From contig CM055895.1 of assembly GCA_029582155.1 (NCBI GenBank), positions 7,002,544-7,066,543 on the forward strand: a stretch of DNA of 64,000 nucleotides. The letters run 5' to 3'. The notes beneath the pieces are model-generated. The model was given only the letters and a program-made list of their open reading frames with translations, ran no database searches and was not told where the DNA came from. Positions 23,161 through 34,700 of this stretch are shown piece after piece. The DNA comes from Panopea generosa (Eukaryota; Mollusca; Bivalvia; Adapedonta; Hiatellidae). How positions within the stretch are numbered: position 1 is the first letter of the stretch; each line of letters begins with the position of its first letter. Both the position numbers and the translations under genes were made by a program.

Positions 23161-23345
23161 TTATACTAATTTATTTTAGCTTGATTGCGATGGAAGCTCA
23201 GAGCTTATATGAACCACAAGTCCGCTTCCTGGGTAGAACCAGTACTGAGTGTTGTTTTATGAGAGGCATCGGGTCGACCAGAGGATCGAACCCGCAACCT
23301 CTGGCGTGAGCGGCCAACACTCTATCCATTAGACTACCGCCCCGC
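23161..23345 (-). mobile_element. tRNA-derived SINE, family B, with perfect 16-bp target duplication
   Basis: On the minus strand it begins GCGGGGCGGTAGTCTAATGG (box A region) with GGTTGCGGGTTCGATCC (box B). ACTATATAAGTTTAGT at 23145-23160 is repeated exactly at 23346-23361. The exact duplication and intact Pol III boxes suggest a young insertion. Confidence 0.93.
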
Positions 23346-23361
23346 ACTATATAAGTTTAGT

Positions 23362-24457
23362 GAAGATCCCATGAAAAATGTGGGAGCGAGAGCAAACACA
23401 ACAAAACGTGACAAAATATGACAAAATTTGGGGAAAATGAATAGTTTCCTTAATTTTAACCATCTTTGGAGTCATTGTATGAATAGAAAAACATTAATTT
23501 AAAAATTTAAATATACAAATTTCAAAAGAATAAACTTTAAGTATATTTAATACAAATACACAAAGTATATTTACACAAATCCATGGCCATTATTGGGGCT
23601 TCATGAACCTTGTCCAAATTTAACTTTATGATCCTGGTTTGTTGACTACATGTGTATGTAAAGATATTTCAGCCAAGCATATAAGCATGGTTTAGTGCAA
23701 AACAAAAAACAAACGTCAAACCTTTTTTCATTATTGAATTTTATTCTATATATTCTAAATAATATTTGTATAAAAGGAAGTTGAAACAAGAGTATAAAAG
23801 TCTGCAAGTGTAATAATAACTTCAAGGATTTCAAATAAAAGACCCAAAATTCTATAAAATAATCAATACAATAAAAAAATGCATTTAGGTTCAATATAAA
23901 AACATATAAACGTGTTTTACAGTCATATACAGTTAGAATGTAAATGACCAAAGTCAGGATTTCTTTGATTTGGATTTTATTATTTGATATTGAAATAAAT
24001 GGTAGTGAGATTATTTGTTCCTCAGTAAACTGGAGAAAAAAAGATCAAACAATATCAGTGTTGGTCTTGTTCAGTATCTGATCTATATCAAGTCAATCAC
24101 AACACAAGGAGCTGAGTCCAACAGCCTACAAGCAGATCTTGGAACTGACAAATTACTTGGGCATGTACCCACCGAACATTTAAGTCTTATTTTTGTCAAA
24201 AGACTTTGATATACGCAATATTTTAATTAATTTATTTCAATGTTTGATAAATAAATCATGTGACTGTGAATTAACCTCAAGTTTTCTAAATAGTGATAAC
24301 TTAACTGTAACTACAGCTTCTACACCATCCATAATACATGTTTTTGTATCAACTTAGGTAACCTGAGATAGCAATCATCTGTGATAGACAATTCTAAATA
24401 AAAAACATAACTTTCTTTTATTTTCATTTTGGTTTAAGTTTCCATCTCCTTTAAAAT
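23362..24457. other. Intergenic, nothing recognised
   Basis: AT-rich. The open frames at 23646-23951 (-) and 24015-24209 (+) have no recognisable domain. Confidence 0.45.
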
Positions 24458-24664
24458 TAGGCCATAATAAATTAATTGCTAGATTATCATCCCTGCCCAT
24501 CTACCCCCTAATTTTCATGCCGTCCGACCCTTTTTATTTTCATAACAAAAAATTAATTAAAAAAATCATTTAAAATTTTAAAAATAAAAAATAAAATCCT
24601 CCTGCCCTCCCCATTTTTAAGAAAAATTTAGATGATAATCTAGCAATTAATTTATAATGGCCTA
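24458..24664. mobile_element. 207-bp MITE with near-perfect 34-bp inverted ends
   Basis: TAGGCCATAATAAATTAATT, then GCTAGATTATCATC, is mirrored by GATGATAATCTAGCAATTAA, then TTTATAATGGCCTA, with about one mismatch. The interior is AT-rich with CCCTGCCCATC and GGGGAGGGC-like sides. Other copies lie at 57374 and 60179. Confidence 0.88.
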
Positions 24665-24837
24665 ATGATGATTATGGAAAAACGATTGATATGATTTGAT
24701 CCTCTTTTCCCCAGGTTTGTTGACTTGGCAGATATAGATACGAGTATGCATACTATAAATTTACATAACAAGGAATGTAAGCACAATGATATCACAAAAT
24801 AATGAACACAAAAATCATGTAGAACATATCTGCTCCC

Positions 24838-25215
24838 ATGCGGGAACCTTCAATACTAGATATTAGACAAAATGCTGATTGATTTCCAAATCATATATTA
24901 TTTATTACTAGAACTTAGAAAAATGATCGATTTCCTATTCTGAAATGCCTACTTTGGGAATCTCCAATACTAGGTAAAGGACAAAATATGGATTGATTTC
25001 CCAATCGTTGACGCCCACTATGGGAACATCTATTACTAGATAATAGATAAAATGAGGACTGATATACCGATCATGAATATTCATTATCCATCACAGGATA
25101 ACATTAAACATGGATGTCCACTATGGGACCATTAATTAGTAGATAACAGATAAAACTGTGGATCAATTTACCAATCATAGTCAAATTACCAATCATGGAT
25201 GTCCACTAAGAAATT
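24838..25215 (+). repeat. Degenerate tandem repeat of about 75 bp, 4-5 units
   Basis: Units share TACTAGATAATAGATAAAAT-like and CCAATCATGGATGTCCACTA-like segments. It directly precedes the next minisatellite. Confidence 0.75.
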
Positions 25216-25264
25216 TGTTCTATATGATGGTACTTAACTGTCTTATTCAATTTTAATCATAAGC

Positions 25265-26260
25265 ATGAAACAGCTTTTTCTGCTGCATGTGACAGCTTAA
25301 ATTGCTGCATGTGACAGCTTTTCCAACCGCATGTGATAGTTTTTTCAGCTGCATATGACAGCTTATTCAACTGCATGTGACAGCTTATTCAACTGCATGT
25401 GACAGCTTATTTTGCTGCAAGTGATAGCTGTTCAGCTGCATGTAACATATTTTTCAGCTGCATGTGGCAGCTTATTCTGCTGCATGAAACAGCTTATTCA
25501 GCTGCATGTGACATCTTATTCTGCATATACAGCTGCAAGAGGCAGATTATTCTGTTTCATGTGACATCTTATTCTGCATATACAGCTGCAAGAGGCAGTT
25601 TAATCTGTTCCATGTGACATCTTATTCTGCATATACAGCTGCATGAGGCAGATTATTCAGCTGCATGTGGAATCTTATTCTGCATATACATCTACATGTG
25701 ACAGCTTATTCATTTACATGTAAAATCTGATTCTGCTTATACAGCTGTATGGGAGTTTATTCTGTTGCATGTGACATCTTACTCTGCATATACAGCTGCA
25801 TGAGGCAGATTATTCAGCTGTATGTGAAATCTTATTCTGCATATACAGCTGCATGTGACAGTTTATACTGTTGCATGTGACATCTTATTCTGCATATACA
25901 GCTGCATGAGGCAGACTATTCAGCTGCCTGTGAAATCTTATTCTGCATATACAGCTGCATGTGACATCTTATTCTGCATATACAGCTGTATGTGAGTTTA
26001 TTCTGTTGCATGTGACATCTTATTCTGCATATACAGCTGCATGCGGCAGAATGTTCAGCTGCATGTGAAATCTTATACTGCATATACAGCTGCATGTGAC
26101 AGTTTATCCTGTTTCATGTGACATCCTACTTTGCATATACAGCTGCACAAGACAGATTGTTCAGCTGTATGCAATAGAATATTCTACTGCAAGCAACAGC
26201 TTATTCAGCTGTATTTGGCAGATTATTCAGCAGTATTCTGTGGTACATGACAGCATATTC
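25265..26260 (+). repeat. Minisatellite of 22-25-bp units with a higher-order repeat
   Basis: The basic unit is CAGCTGCATGTGACAGCTTATTC. From about 25500 it is organised into a higher-order unit of roughly 110-120 bp that alternates CATATACAGCTGCATGAGGC, AGATTATTCAGCTGCATGTG and AAATCTTATTCTGCATATAC. CAGCTG and AGCTGCATGT-type dyads are frequent. The short Ser/Cys-rich open frames are by-products. Confidence 0.92.
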
Positions 26261-26302
26261 ATCAAACAAAAAGTAATTTTGATACAAATAAAAATATTTT
26301 AA

Positions 26303-26737
26303 ATCCATATTACTGGTAAAAACATTACCTTTTTGATCTCCTTTTTTTTGTGATTGATCTAAATTCTACACTGGTGATATATTAATGACTAGAAGCAATT
26401 GTTAATCATAAAGCAAGATATGAATGAGAGCAAGACAAGCAATATTTTACACAAAGTGCTGAAACATATATTGCACAAATATATACTGTAATTAATATTG
26501 CACAGAGTTTGAAGTAAGAAAGAGATGTAAATAACAACGGCGGATATGTACAGTTGCCAACTGGGATATGTTTAACTTTGCTGACAAGATATGTACACGG
26601 TGGTAAGGAGCAATGAGGGATATAGGTGATACTTTGCTAATATATATGAGCCATCTCACAAGATAAGGTACTGCAGTGTCAGTAACCAGTTGTGGTTTAT
26701 CATGAACACCCAGGTAAAGCCCCAGTACTCCAGTACA
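26303..26737. other. Intergenic, nothing recognised
   Basis: AT-rich sequence with no gene or repeat recognised. Confidence 0.45.
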
Positions 26738-26977
26738 ACATCAAGGGCCAACAGATGATCAGTTGACCTTACTACTCTTTCCTGGGATCTTGGAAGGTTA
26801 AACAGTACTCAAGCACCCCTCCACAAGTAACTGATAACTTTCCTACTTAAATCAGTGGGGCGAGATGAATGACAATGAGACATAATGTCAACATGGACAC
26901 TGCAGCCAGACGGGATTTTAAACTCACGACCCTTGGATTTAAAGTCAGAAGCACTTCTGACTGAGCTAACCGGGCAC
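26738..26977 (-). mobile_element. tRNA-derived SINE, family A
   Basis: On the minus strand it begins GCCCGGTTAGCTCAGTCAGA (box A), then GGGTCGTGAGTTTAAAATCCC (box B), then AAGTTATCAGTTACTTGTGG and CAACTGATCATCTGTTGG. Same family as 1722, 34465, 46990 and 56874. Confidence 0.9.
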
Positions 26978-28677
26978 AATAACAATTCTTATGACAATAT
27001 CCCAGGCTTATAAAGACCACAACATACAGCATTCAAATACATAACATATCAACTACTCTTTGTTGTCCCCAAACTTCTCAATACACTTATTAACAATGTC
27101 TTTAACCTCTCTTATTGTTACCATATTTTTACCTCACCATTTCATTTGTAGAGTTTTTTTTTATTATCTCTTCAAATTTTGAATCCATGTATGTCTGGTA
27201 TATCACCATTGATTAAAAAGTAAACCACCTGTATCAGAAGCATTTTCTATTTAAAGACAGACCCCATGCTGGTATATATAATGTCTTAATTAATGTCTAT
27301 GACAGTTTGACAGAACTTGGTAATTTTATTATTTTCTGAACATTCTTTAAAATTTTTGTATCACTGAACTGGTATAATGTAAGCAAGTATTAATGTTGAG
27401 TTCAATTACCAGTTTCAAATTGATTGTCGAGTCAATTAGAGACTTTTAAGAAAATAAAGTTTCCACTTAAATCAGTATTTATAAGATATTACTTAACCTG
27501 CTTCACAAATATTGGTGCAACAAGACATCTTGCCCCACAGCAATCCTGAAAATTTCTCTCCCCCATCCCCCCTCCCCCAACACTGAGGGAGAATATATAC
27601 CTCTCCGAACCTACTGAGAGGGACTTCCTAGACCCCCACCCCAACGGTGGGAAAGATGATTTCTGTACTATTTCTTGTTAGGCTGGTCTACATTGGTTAC
27701 CAAAACTGACAATATCCCATCTACACGAGATACCATTGAGCAAGTATACCAGTCACCCGTGCCTGCGTAATTACCTGTATATCAGTTTCAAGTTAGCATA
27801 GTTGGGCAATTTAATGTACAACACATCGAGTCTAACATTAACAAGTAACAATAACAATTTTGCATTTGTTTTATCATATTTTACATTTGTACAATATTTA
27901 TACATGAAACACACATTTGCTCCAAAAATGTATACTGGCGATTCTTTATTCTCCTATGTTCTCATGTATGTTTCATCTATATATAGAATTATGACAATAC
28001 TACACAATCTCATATAGTCGTAAATATACAGCATCCACGTGTATATTGATGATATTGAACATTCATACTAAATAACAAATCACAGGTACCGCAAACATTT
28101 AACTTACTTACCTTATTATAATTTTATGAAAACATTCATCCTTCAACATATTTGTTAATGTCATGTACTGCAAATAATGGCAATATTGAACAATCTCTCA
28201 ATTATAAGTGTAAATCAATCACCAATTTTGGCAATATTTACCTCTCCCACTAATCAAGTATTTTAGATAACGGTAACATTATATTGTTTTTGAACAGGCA
28301 AATGTTAACAATAAACTGACTTACCATCACACACTAGTACTTCAAACACTTGTAAATTCCTACTTTCTCACTGACAAGTCTTCAATTTATATAATGGCAA
28401 CATTGAAATTTCTAACAAACACATTTTCTCGCAACTTGGATATTGGCAACACTGATTTTTCTAACTAACAAATCTACAGTAACTATTATTGGCAATATTG
28501 AATTTAGATATTAAAAAAATTGAACTTTCTCACTAACAAATTACCTGGCCCCTTATTCACAAAACATGTCCACCCGAGTATGCACTCAACCTTAGATAAC
28601 ATTACCTGGTATCATTTTTCGACAATTTCAATATTAATTATTACATTTATATGTACAAGTTTTGCCTTCAGAACATT
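26978..28677. other. Intergenic, mostly unrecognised; degenerate short repeats at its right
   Basis: A C-rich stretch lies at 27540-27620. From about 28160 to 28560, GGCAATATTGAA and TTCTCACTAACAAAT variants recur as a very degenerate tandem repeat. No gene seen. Confidence 0.5.
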
Positions 28678-28994
28678 TTAACCCTTTACTTCATATAGAC
28701 GCCTTTGGACACCTCTTATATAGATGCCTTTGGACACCTCTAATACAGACGTCTTTGGATACCTCCAATATAGACGCCTTTGGACACCTCTAATATAAAC
28801 GCCTTTCGACACCTCTAATATAGAAGGCTTTTGAATTATTTGGTGAATTATGTTTATATTAACTGACAGAGTGGAAAACAGTGCAGGAAGTGTTCAGATT
28901 GCTCGTTACAAGCAATCTGAACTCCTCCTGCACTATTTTCAAAGGCCTTCTGTGATTGGTGCGGGAAACGCCTATCTATGGAGTAAAGGGTTAA
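28678..28994. mobile_element. TTAA MITE with palindromic centre and internal 25-bp array
   Basis: Bounded by TTAACCCTTTACTTCATATA and TATGGAGTAAAGGGTTAA, so TTAA may be the target site. The left part repeats ATAGACGCCTTTGGACACCTC about five times. The centre is a long near-palindrome around TTCAGATTGCTCGTTA with GCAATCTGAA. Other copies: 35931, 40195, 61806; remnants at 3345 and 16787. Confidence 0.9.
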
Positions 28995-29003
28995 ATGCAA
29001 ATA

Positions 29004-29649
29004 CAGTTGAAACTCGTTATCTTGATATCGCTTGAGATGATATTCCGGAAGTGTCGATATTTTTGTCATTCCAACTTTTCCCCTTCTTTGTGTATGTAAA
29101 TACATTCCTTTTTACTCGATATTGTCTGTGTCAACATTTTGGATATCTTGATCCCAGTTTTAGCTTAGGTATGATCATTTCACACATTCAATTTACTGTT
29201 GGTCTCAATATAATTATTGTTGACATAATATTGTGTTTTTCAAAGCCGTGTGAAAATCTATGCATGCTGTTTTTCACAGTTTGTTTAAGACGTGATACTA
29301 ACTTAAGGTCAACAGCAAAGGTGTCAGTTTTATTGACTGACAGAATATTGCAAATATCATGCCATCGAATTGGGTAATTGCATGCAAATTGTATTAATAT
29401 CATTTGATTCATTCAATCACCCTCAACTTATATCTCACACCTCGCCAAAGGATCCAGATATCGGCATTGATCACAACAGTGTAATTCTACTGAACGGACC
29501 GTTATATGAAAGTGAAATTACAATTGACATACAACAATTATCAGATGATGAAAATAAATATTGATCTTGAGACAAAATCTATGACGATATTCGGATATCT
29601 CAATGTTTTTTGGCAGTCCCTTCAATATGGAGATAATGAGTTTCAACTG
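29004..29649. mobile_element. 646-bp pogo/Tigger-like non-autonomous DNA transposon
   Basis: Starts CAGTTGAAACTCGTTATCTT and ends GAGATAATGAGTTTCAACTG, with TA on both sides (29002-29003 and 29650-29651). Ends of this form are known from pogo/Tigger elements. The interior holds short open frames on both strands, including a 64-codon frame from 29370. I cannot identify any of them as a transposase remnant. A left-truncated copy lies at 56233-56673. Confidence 0.85.
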
Positions 29650-29651
29650 TA

Positions 29652-31090
29652 GTATTCATAAATCTTCCAATGAAGCAGTTTTACAATTCTGGTTCAAGTA
29701 CATACTCAAGTTGCAATGTTTTGTGAATACAGCACCAGTTACTCAGATTTTGGCAACATGAAACGTTCTCACAGATGTATGTTGGGTACCCAAGTTAAAA
29801 GCACCGTTTAGCTTTCAGGTACCTCTCATATGGGTAAAATTGAAAAAAAAAAAATCACAATAAAATCTCAAGTGTAACATTAACTGAAAACAGCAAACAC
29901 TGCCTGGGACTTTAAATGTATTGAGTGCTGTGTGCTTATATTTAGGCTGAGCAAGTGCCTAGGTAAATATGTTCGCTAACATTAACAAACGTTCAACCGA
30001 ACTGAACGCAGCCCAGTGAACTTCTTCACTTTTGAACAAAGTTCAGGGACAAATACTTTACAGATATTATTTTATAACAATATTGAAACTAATTACTCAC
30101 AAAAATCCAACATAGCCTAGATATTTATAATTCTAAATTTTCTCTAGCAAACGTTGGATACGTCTGATATTGACAAAGTTAAACTTTATCAAAACACATT
30201 TATAAACTGTATTGTAAATCATTGATAAGTCCTGGAATGCTTGTTGATATGTACGCATATACAAAGACATACACTTAACGCAATATTGTCAAATATTTGT
30301 TAATGATCAGGTCATGGTATTGTTTCCTTAATTTAAATGAATTTCTTTGTAACAAACACTCAACCGAGGCAAATCAAACTTTGTAAATGAAATATGTGAG
30401 CTATTTTATAACATTGCAAATTTGGCCAAGATCAATAAAAAAATTTATCAAAAGATGAACGCAGAGTTCACAAAAGCTCACATGTGAGCTTATGGGTAAA
30501 TTAAGGTAAATAAATGAACACATAAATATTTTGGCTCTACATTAAATGCCTACCACCATATCATTAAAATAGCTGCATTAACAACACAGTGCCGTCAACA
30601 AAAAGTTTATCATTTCATGACCAGTGATATCACTTGTGCAATTAAAGCGTATTCTTTTACGGTACATACTTCCATCATACATACCATATTGTTTCTTTGT
30701 ATTTATAATGTGCAACATGAACATCCCATTTACTTCTATATACTACAACTTTGTATGTGCTCGGTAGACATCTTCATATTCTCAATGAGTAGAATAGGTA
30801 CATAATTTTAAGATAATAGTAGTGTGGCTTTAACATTTAAAGTTATGCGATAGCGCTACTGCATCAATGTCTCATTATGTTATGAGAAACTTACAATTCC
30901 CCACCCACTTACATCAATTCAGAATTAAACATAATGAACCTAGAACTTTCACACCTATTTAAGCTACATCGACTGGTTTCATGTTTAAATTTCCTGGATG
31001 CCAGTAATAGACAAGAAGACATAAAATTTCCATAAAAAGTCAAATTATGAGACCACCCTCTTTGTTAAGTCTTTATATAAATGTAATTTA
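29652..31090. other. Intergenic, nothing recognised
   Basis: AT-rich, no gene or repeat family identified. The 3' UTR of the RGS gene may extend into this stretch from 31552, but I cannot place its end. Confidence 0.45.
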
Positions 31091-31275
31091 CAGTAGAACT
31101 TTGATGGCTCAAACCCGACGGGACTGAACAAAATAGTTCAATCTAAAGGTTGTTCAAGCCAAATTTTGTTCATCATCATAGGGTATATACATAGAAATAG
31201 GAATTGTCCGGAACCAGATAAGCAGTTCAAGCTATATGTGGTGTTCCAGCCATCCGAGCAAATGAAGTTCTACTG
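31091..31275. mobile_element. 185-bp MITE, CAGTAGAACTT ends
   Basis: CAGTAGAACTTTGATGGCTC at the left, and at the right AATGAAGTTCTACTG preceded by CCAGCCATCCGAGC. The interior has GTTCAAGCTATATGTGG. A relative lies at 19199-19401. Confidence 0.78.
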
Positions 31276-31552
31276 TGTTTGCAGCAGATTCAAGTTTTAC
31301 AATTTCATACTTGGATAAAAAATCAATTAAATGCCTGACCTGTTGTTACCTACATAAAACTTAAATATATTACATATATTTTAACTTCTGTGTAAATGCA
31401 CCTATTCAGTATCATGTACACATATTCTGTAAAATATACACAAAATGAAACATATAGAGATTAAACACATTCACATGCCCCAGATGCTGGATGTATCCAC
31501 CCCTCACTCCCTCCACCCAGACACTGTCACTTCCTCTGCCGAGACAACCATT

Positions 31553-31784
31553 TCACGATCCACCTTCCCACGGAGTTACAATGTTGGTTCTCGGTACACT
31601 CAAAGCAAGACATGGTGACAGGGCCTCAGACTTGCGAGATCCTGCAGTCTCCGCAGGTACATTAGAAAATGCTGACGAGGCCCTGGGAACATCCAGGTTG
31701 CTACGACGACGTCCATCTTTAGATGCCATACTGAGTGTATCTCTTTCATCTGCCCGTCTGCGTACAGCTGGAGAAGTTGTCTGC
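31553..31784 (-). CDS. RGS last exon with stop
   Basis: Acceptor TTGATTTCAG, stop TGA at 31555-31553. It encodes [37 protein letters not shown] and ends [16 protein letters not shown]. The terminal PWE resembles the end of mammalian RGS9 (CPWESL). Basic-Ser motifs RRRSNLD and SRKSEAL could be kinase sites. The plus-strand open frame over this exon (31491-31829) is its shadow. Confidence 0.92.
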
Positions 31785-34700
31785 CTGAAATCAATAAATC
31801 TTACATATAAACTGATATTTCATATATAAGATATGTCAAATAAAATATATTAAATATAAGATATGTCAAGTATAAGATGTCAAAATATAAGATGCATTAA
31901 TGAACATGCATGAAAGAAAGGTTTACCATAACAATTGCTGCCTGACGCACATCTAACATTTACTTATATATTTTCTATTCATCTACAATAAATTCAAAAT
32001 GCATCCATCTTCAGTTTAATATAACAAAGATAATAAAATGATTGAAACATCTAATTACAGTTCTAATAAATTAAGTGGTTATTATATGTCATGCTCAGGT
32101 GTAGATTTTCATATGTAATAAATATATGAAACTGCAAGGCACAGGGACATTTTTTTACATAGCACATGCTGATGAGGCGAGATTATAAAAAACTTTCATG
32201 GGTATAAGTTGAAATAAGAAATTTCATTATCTTAATTGATTCTTTTTCTTGCATACCATTAAGATACATGTATATATATATATATTTCTTCACAAATACT
32301 TGAGGTCATACCACAGCAAGTGTATTGTATCTTAATCTGAGGGTGAGAATATATTCTTTCATGGATTTGAGGTGTGGAACCTTGTTACCGCCAAAACTGT
32401 TATCCCTTGGAGATGGAATTTTCAATCACTAATACCAAACACCCCATGAAAGATACTTTTTCTTGTATAACCCTAACTGTGTGATTATTTAAGATATTTT
32501 ATTCCAGTTTATTTTTAATAGTAGTGCAAGGACACCATAGTATTTATGAATGAATATGTCATAGCACAAGGAATTTGTTATAACGTGGGAACTTTCGGGA
32601 TGGCGTTACATCATAGTCTAAGGAGGGTTGGATAAGCGTGTGGACGTAGTGTATGATGAAAAATTCATATCCGGTAAAAATACGCGGAAATCCTTGTCCG
32701 GTATGCAAGAAAGAAATATCTAGTACCTTTCCAATTACAGATATCTTATTTGGTATGCAAGAAATTATAGGACAAGTGACACAAAATACAAGCATTATTT
32801 TACCTTTACACAAAGTTAAAGCATACGCATGTACAGAGACATTGACAATACAAGGCTTCTACTTTACCTTTCTTGAAGTAATAAAGCTGTGATACATGTA
32901 AGACTATAGCAGTAACTAGAAATAATTGTCATTGAAAGGAAAAATACCTTTAATGCACTATATCAAATATAGAGTAAGAAATTTAAGTTGTAGATCAATG
33001 AACAACAAGAGTTGTCAGAAGACAACAAAGCTCGCCCCTGGTTGTCTAAGTCCAAAAAGGGCCATAACTGTGCCAAAATGCAATCCAGAGTTATGGTTCT
33101 TGTCTTTGTGTGTTCCATTGATGATTGTGAACACACATGTGAAGTTTCATTCACATCCAATGGATGGTTGCATAGATATCTTGAACTTAAACGCAAAAGT
33201 TTAACCTGGGTGTCTACAGACGACTCTAACGACAATGCCGGGGTCATAGCAATAGCTCTCCTTGGACTTCGTCATGGCGAGCTAAAAATTATTAAAATAA
33301 TTATATATAAAAAAAAAAAATCTGCAAAATATTCTGAGAATCTCAAAAATTCTGACTTCTACAATGAGATTATGATATCATTTTACTAATAACAAGAGTT
33401 GTCAGAAGACCGACAAAGCATGCCTCTGGGTGTCCATGTCCAAAAAGGGCCATAACTGTGCCAAAATACAATCCAGAGTTATGGTTCTTGTCTGTGTGTG
33501 TTCCATTGATGATGGTGAACACACATGTAAAGTTTCATTCACATCCAATGAGTGGTTGCATAGATATCTTAAACTTAAACGCAAAAGTTTGACCAGGGTG
33601 TCTAAAGACAACAACAACACCAACGCCGTCGGGATCATGACAATAGCTCTCCTTGGACTTCGTCCCGGCGAGTTAATAAAGAAAGTTCTTCTTTGATTAT
33701 AGAATAGAACATAACCTTAATTTGAAGAAGGACACCACAACAAAAACATATTATTTATCAATTTAGCAATAAACAACATATATTTTTGCAATCTTTCAGA
33801 ATCGAAGCAAAATGCAGGATTTGTAACTTCTCTCCATAATTCAATTCTGGCAAAATTCAACATTGTTCATTTAACTCGGTATTTTTTACCTTTCAGTGCC
33901 ATAACAATGCTACAGATATAAAAAAAAGGGTCACATTAACCCCATTCAGAGTTGTTTGCCCTTGGTATTCACCATTAATAATGAGTATATTTTCAAAGTT
34001 TTGGAAAAGGCTTTACATGTTATGTTTACAGTGTTAAGATGAAAAAGATAGAAATATAATGAAAGTTTCAATTTTCCATTGTTAATTTTTGAAAGAATCA
34101 TGTAAATATGGCTTAGTTGATCATAAAACAGTTAATTCCATAAAAAATGTTACACAGAAAAGACTAGCTCTACAACACAACTTGGGATGTAAAGGTAACA
34201 GTAACATATGTTCCAGGATGTAGTTGATTTTTAGCTGGGCTTTATATGCCAAAAGCATAGCCCTTCTTATGCCGCTGTGATCCAGTTATGCATTGTTAAT
34301 CACCACCAAAATGATCACATGTGACAGGGACTATTCCATTTTTTATATACAAGCCAGCAGGAACAAATTAAACAATAAAAATATATTGTGGACATTTTTA
34401 CAAAAATGTAATACGATAAACCAAATGGTGGGGCAAATGCTACAATAATATCAATCAAATTGGATTGATTGACTGATTGATCGAGTGCTAACAGACGACC
34501 AGTTAACCTAACCACTGTTTCCTGGGATTAACCAGTACTCGAGCACACCCCATTTCCGCAAGTAACTGATAACTTTCCCTCTTGAATCAGTGGTGAGAGA
34601 CGAATGATAATGATACACAATGTCATATATTAATCATCACGGAGACTGTTGCCGGGCGGGGGATTTGAACTCACGACCCCTGGATTGATAGTCAGACGCG

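Noticed and set aside
29370-29564. 64-codon frame inside the pogo-like element as a transposase remnant
   Set aside because: I could not match it to a DDE or helix-turn-helix motif, so I do not name it.
31491-31829. 112-codon plus-strand open frame
   Set aside because: It is the shadow of the last RGS exon on the minus strand, which has splice, phase and C-terminal PWE support.
32559-33696. Overlapping open frames on both strands at 32.6-33.7 kb
   Set aside because: Those from 33004 on follow the ACAAGAGTTGTCA-family repeat and recur at 44.2 and 61.0 kb. Those at 32.6-32.9 kb show no domain.
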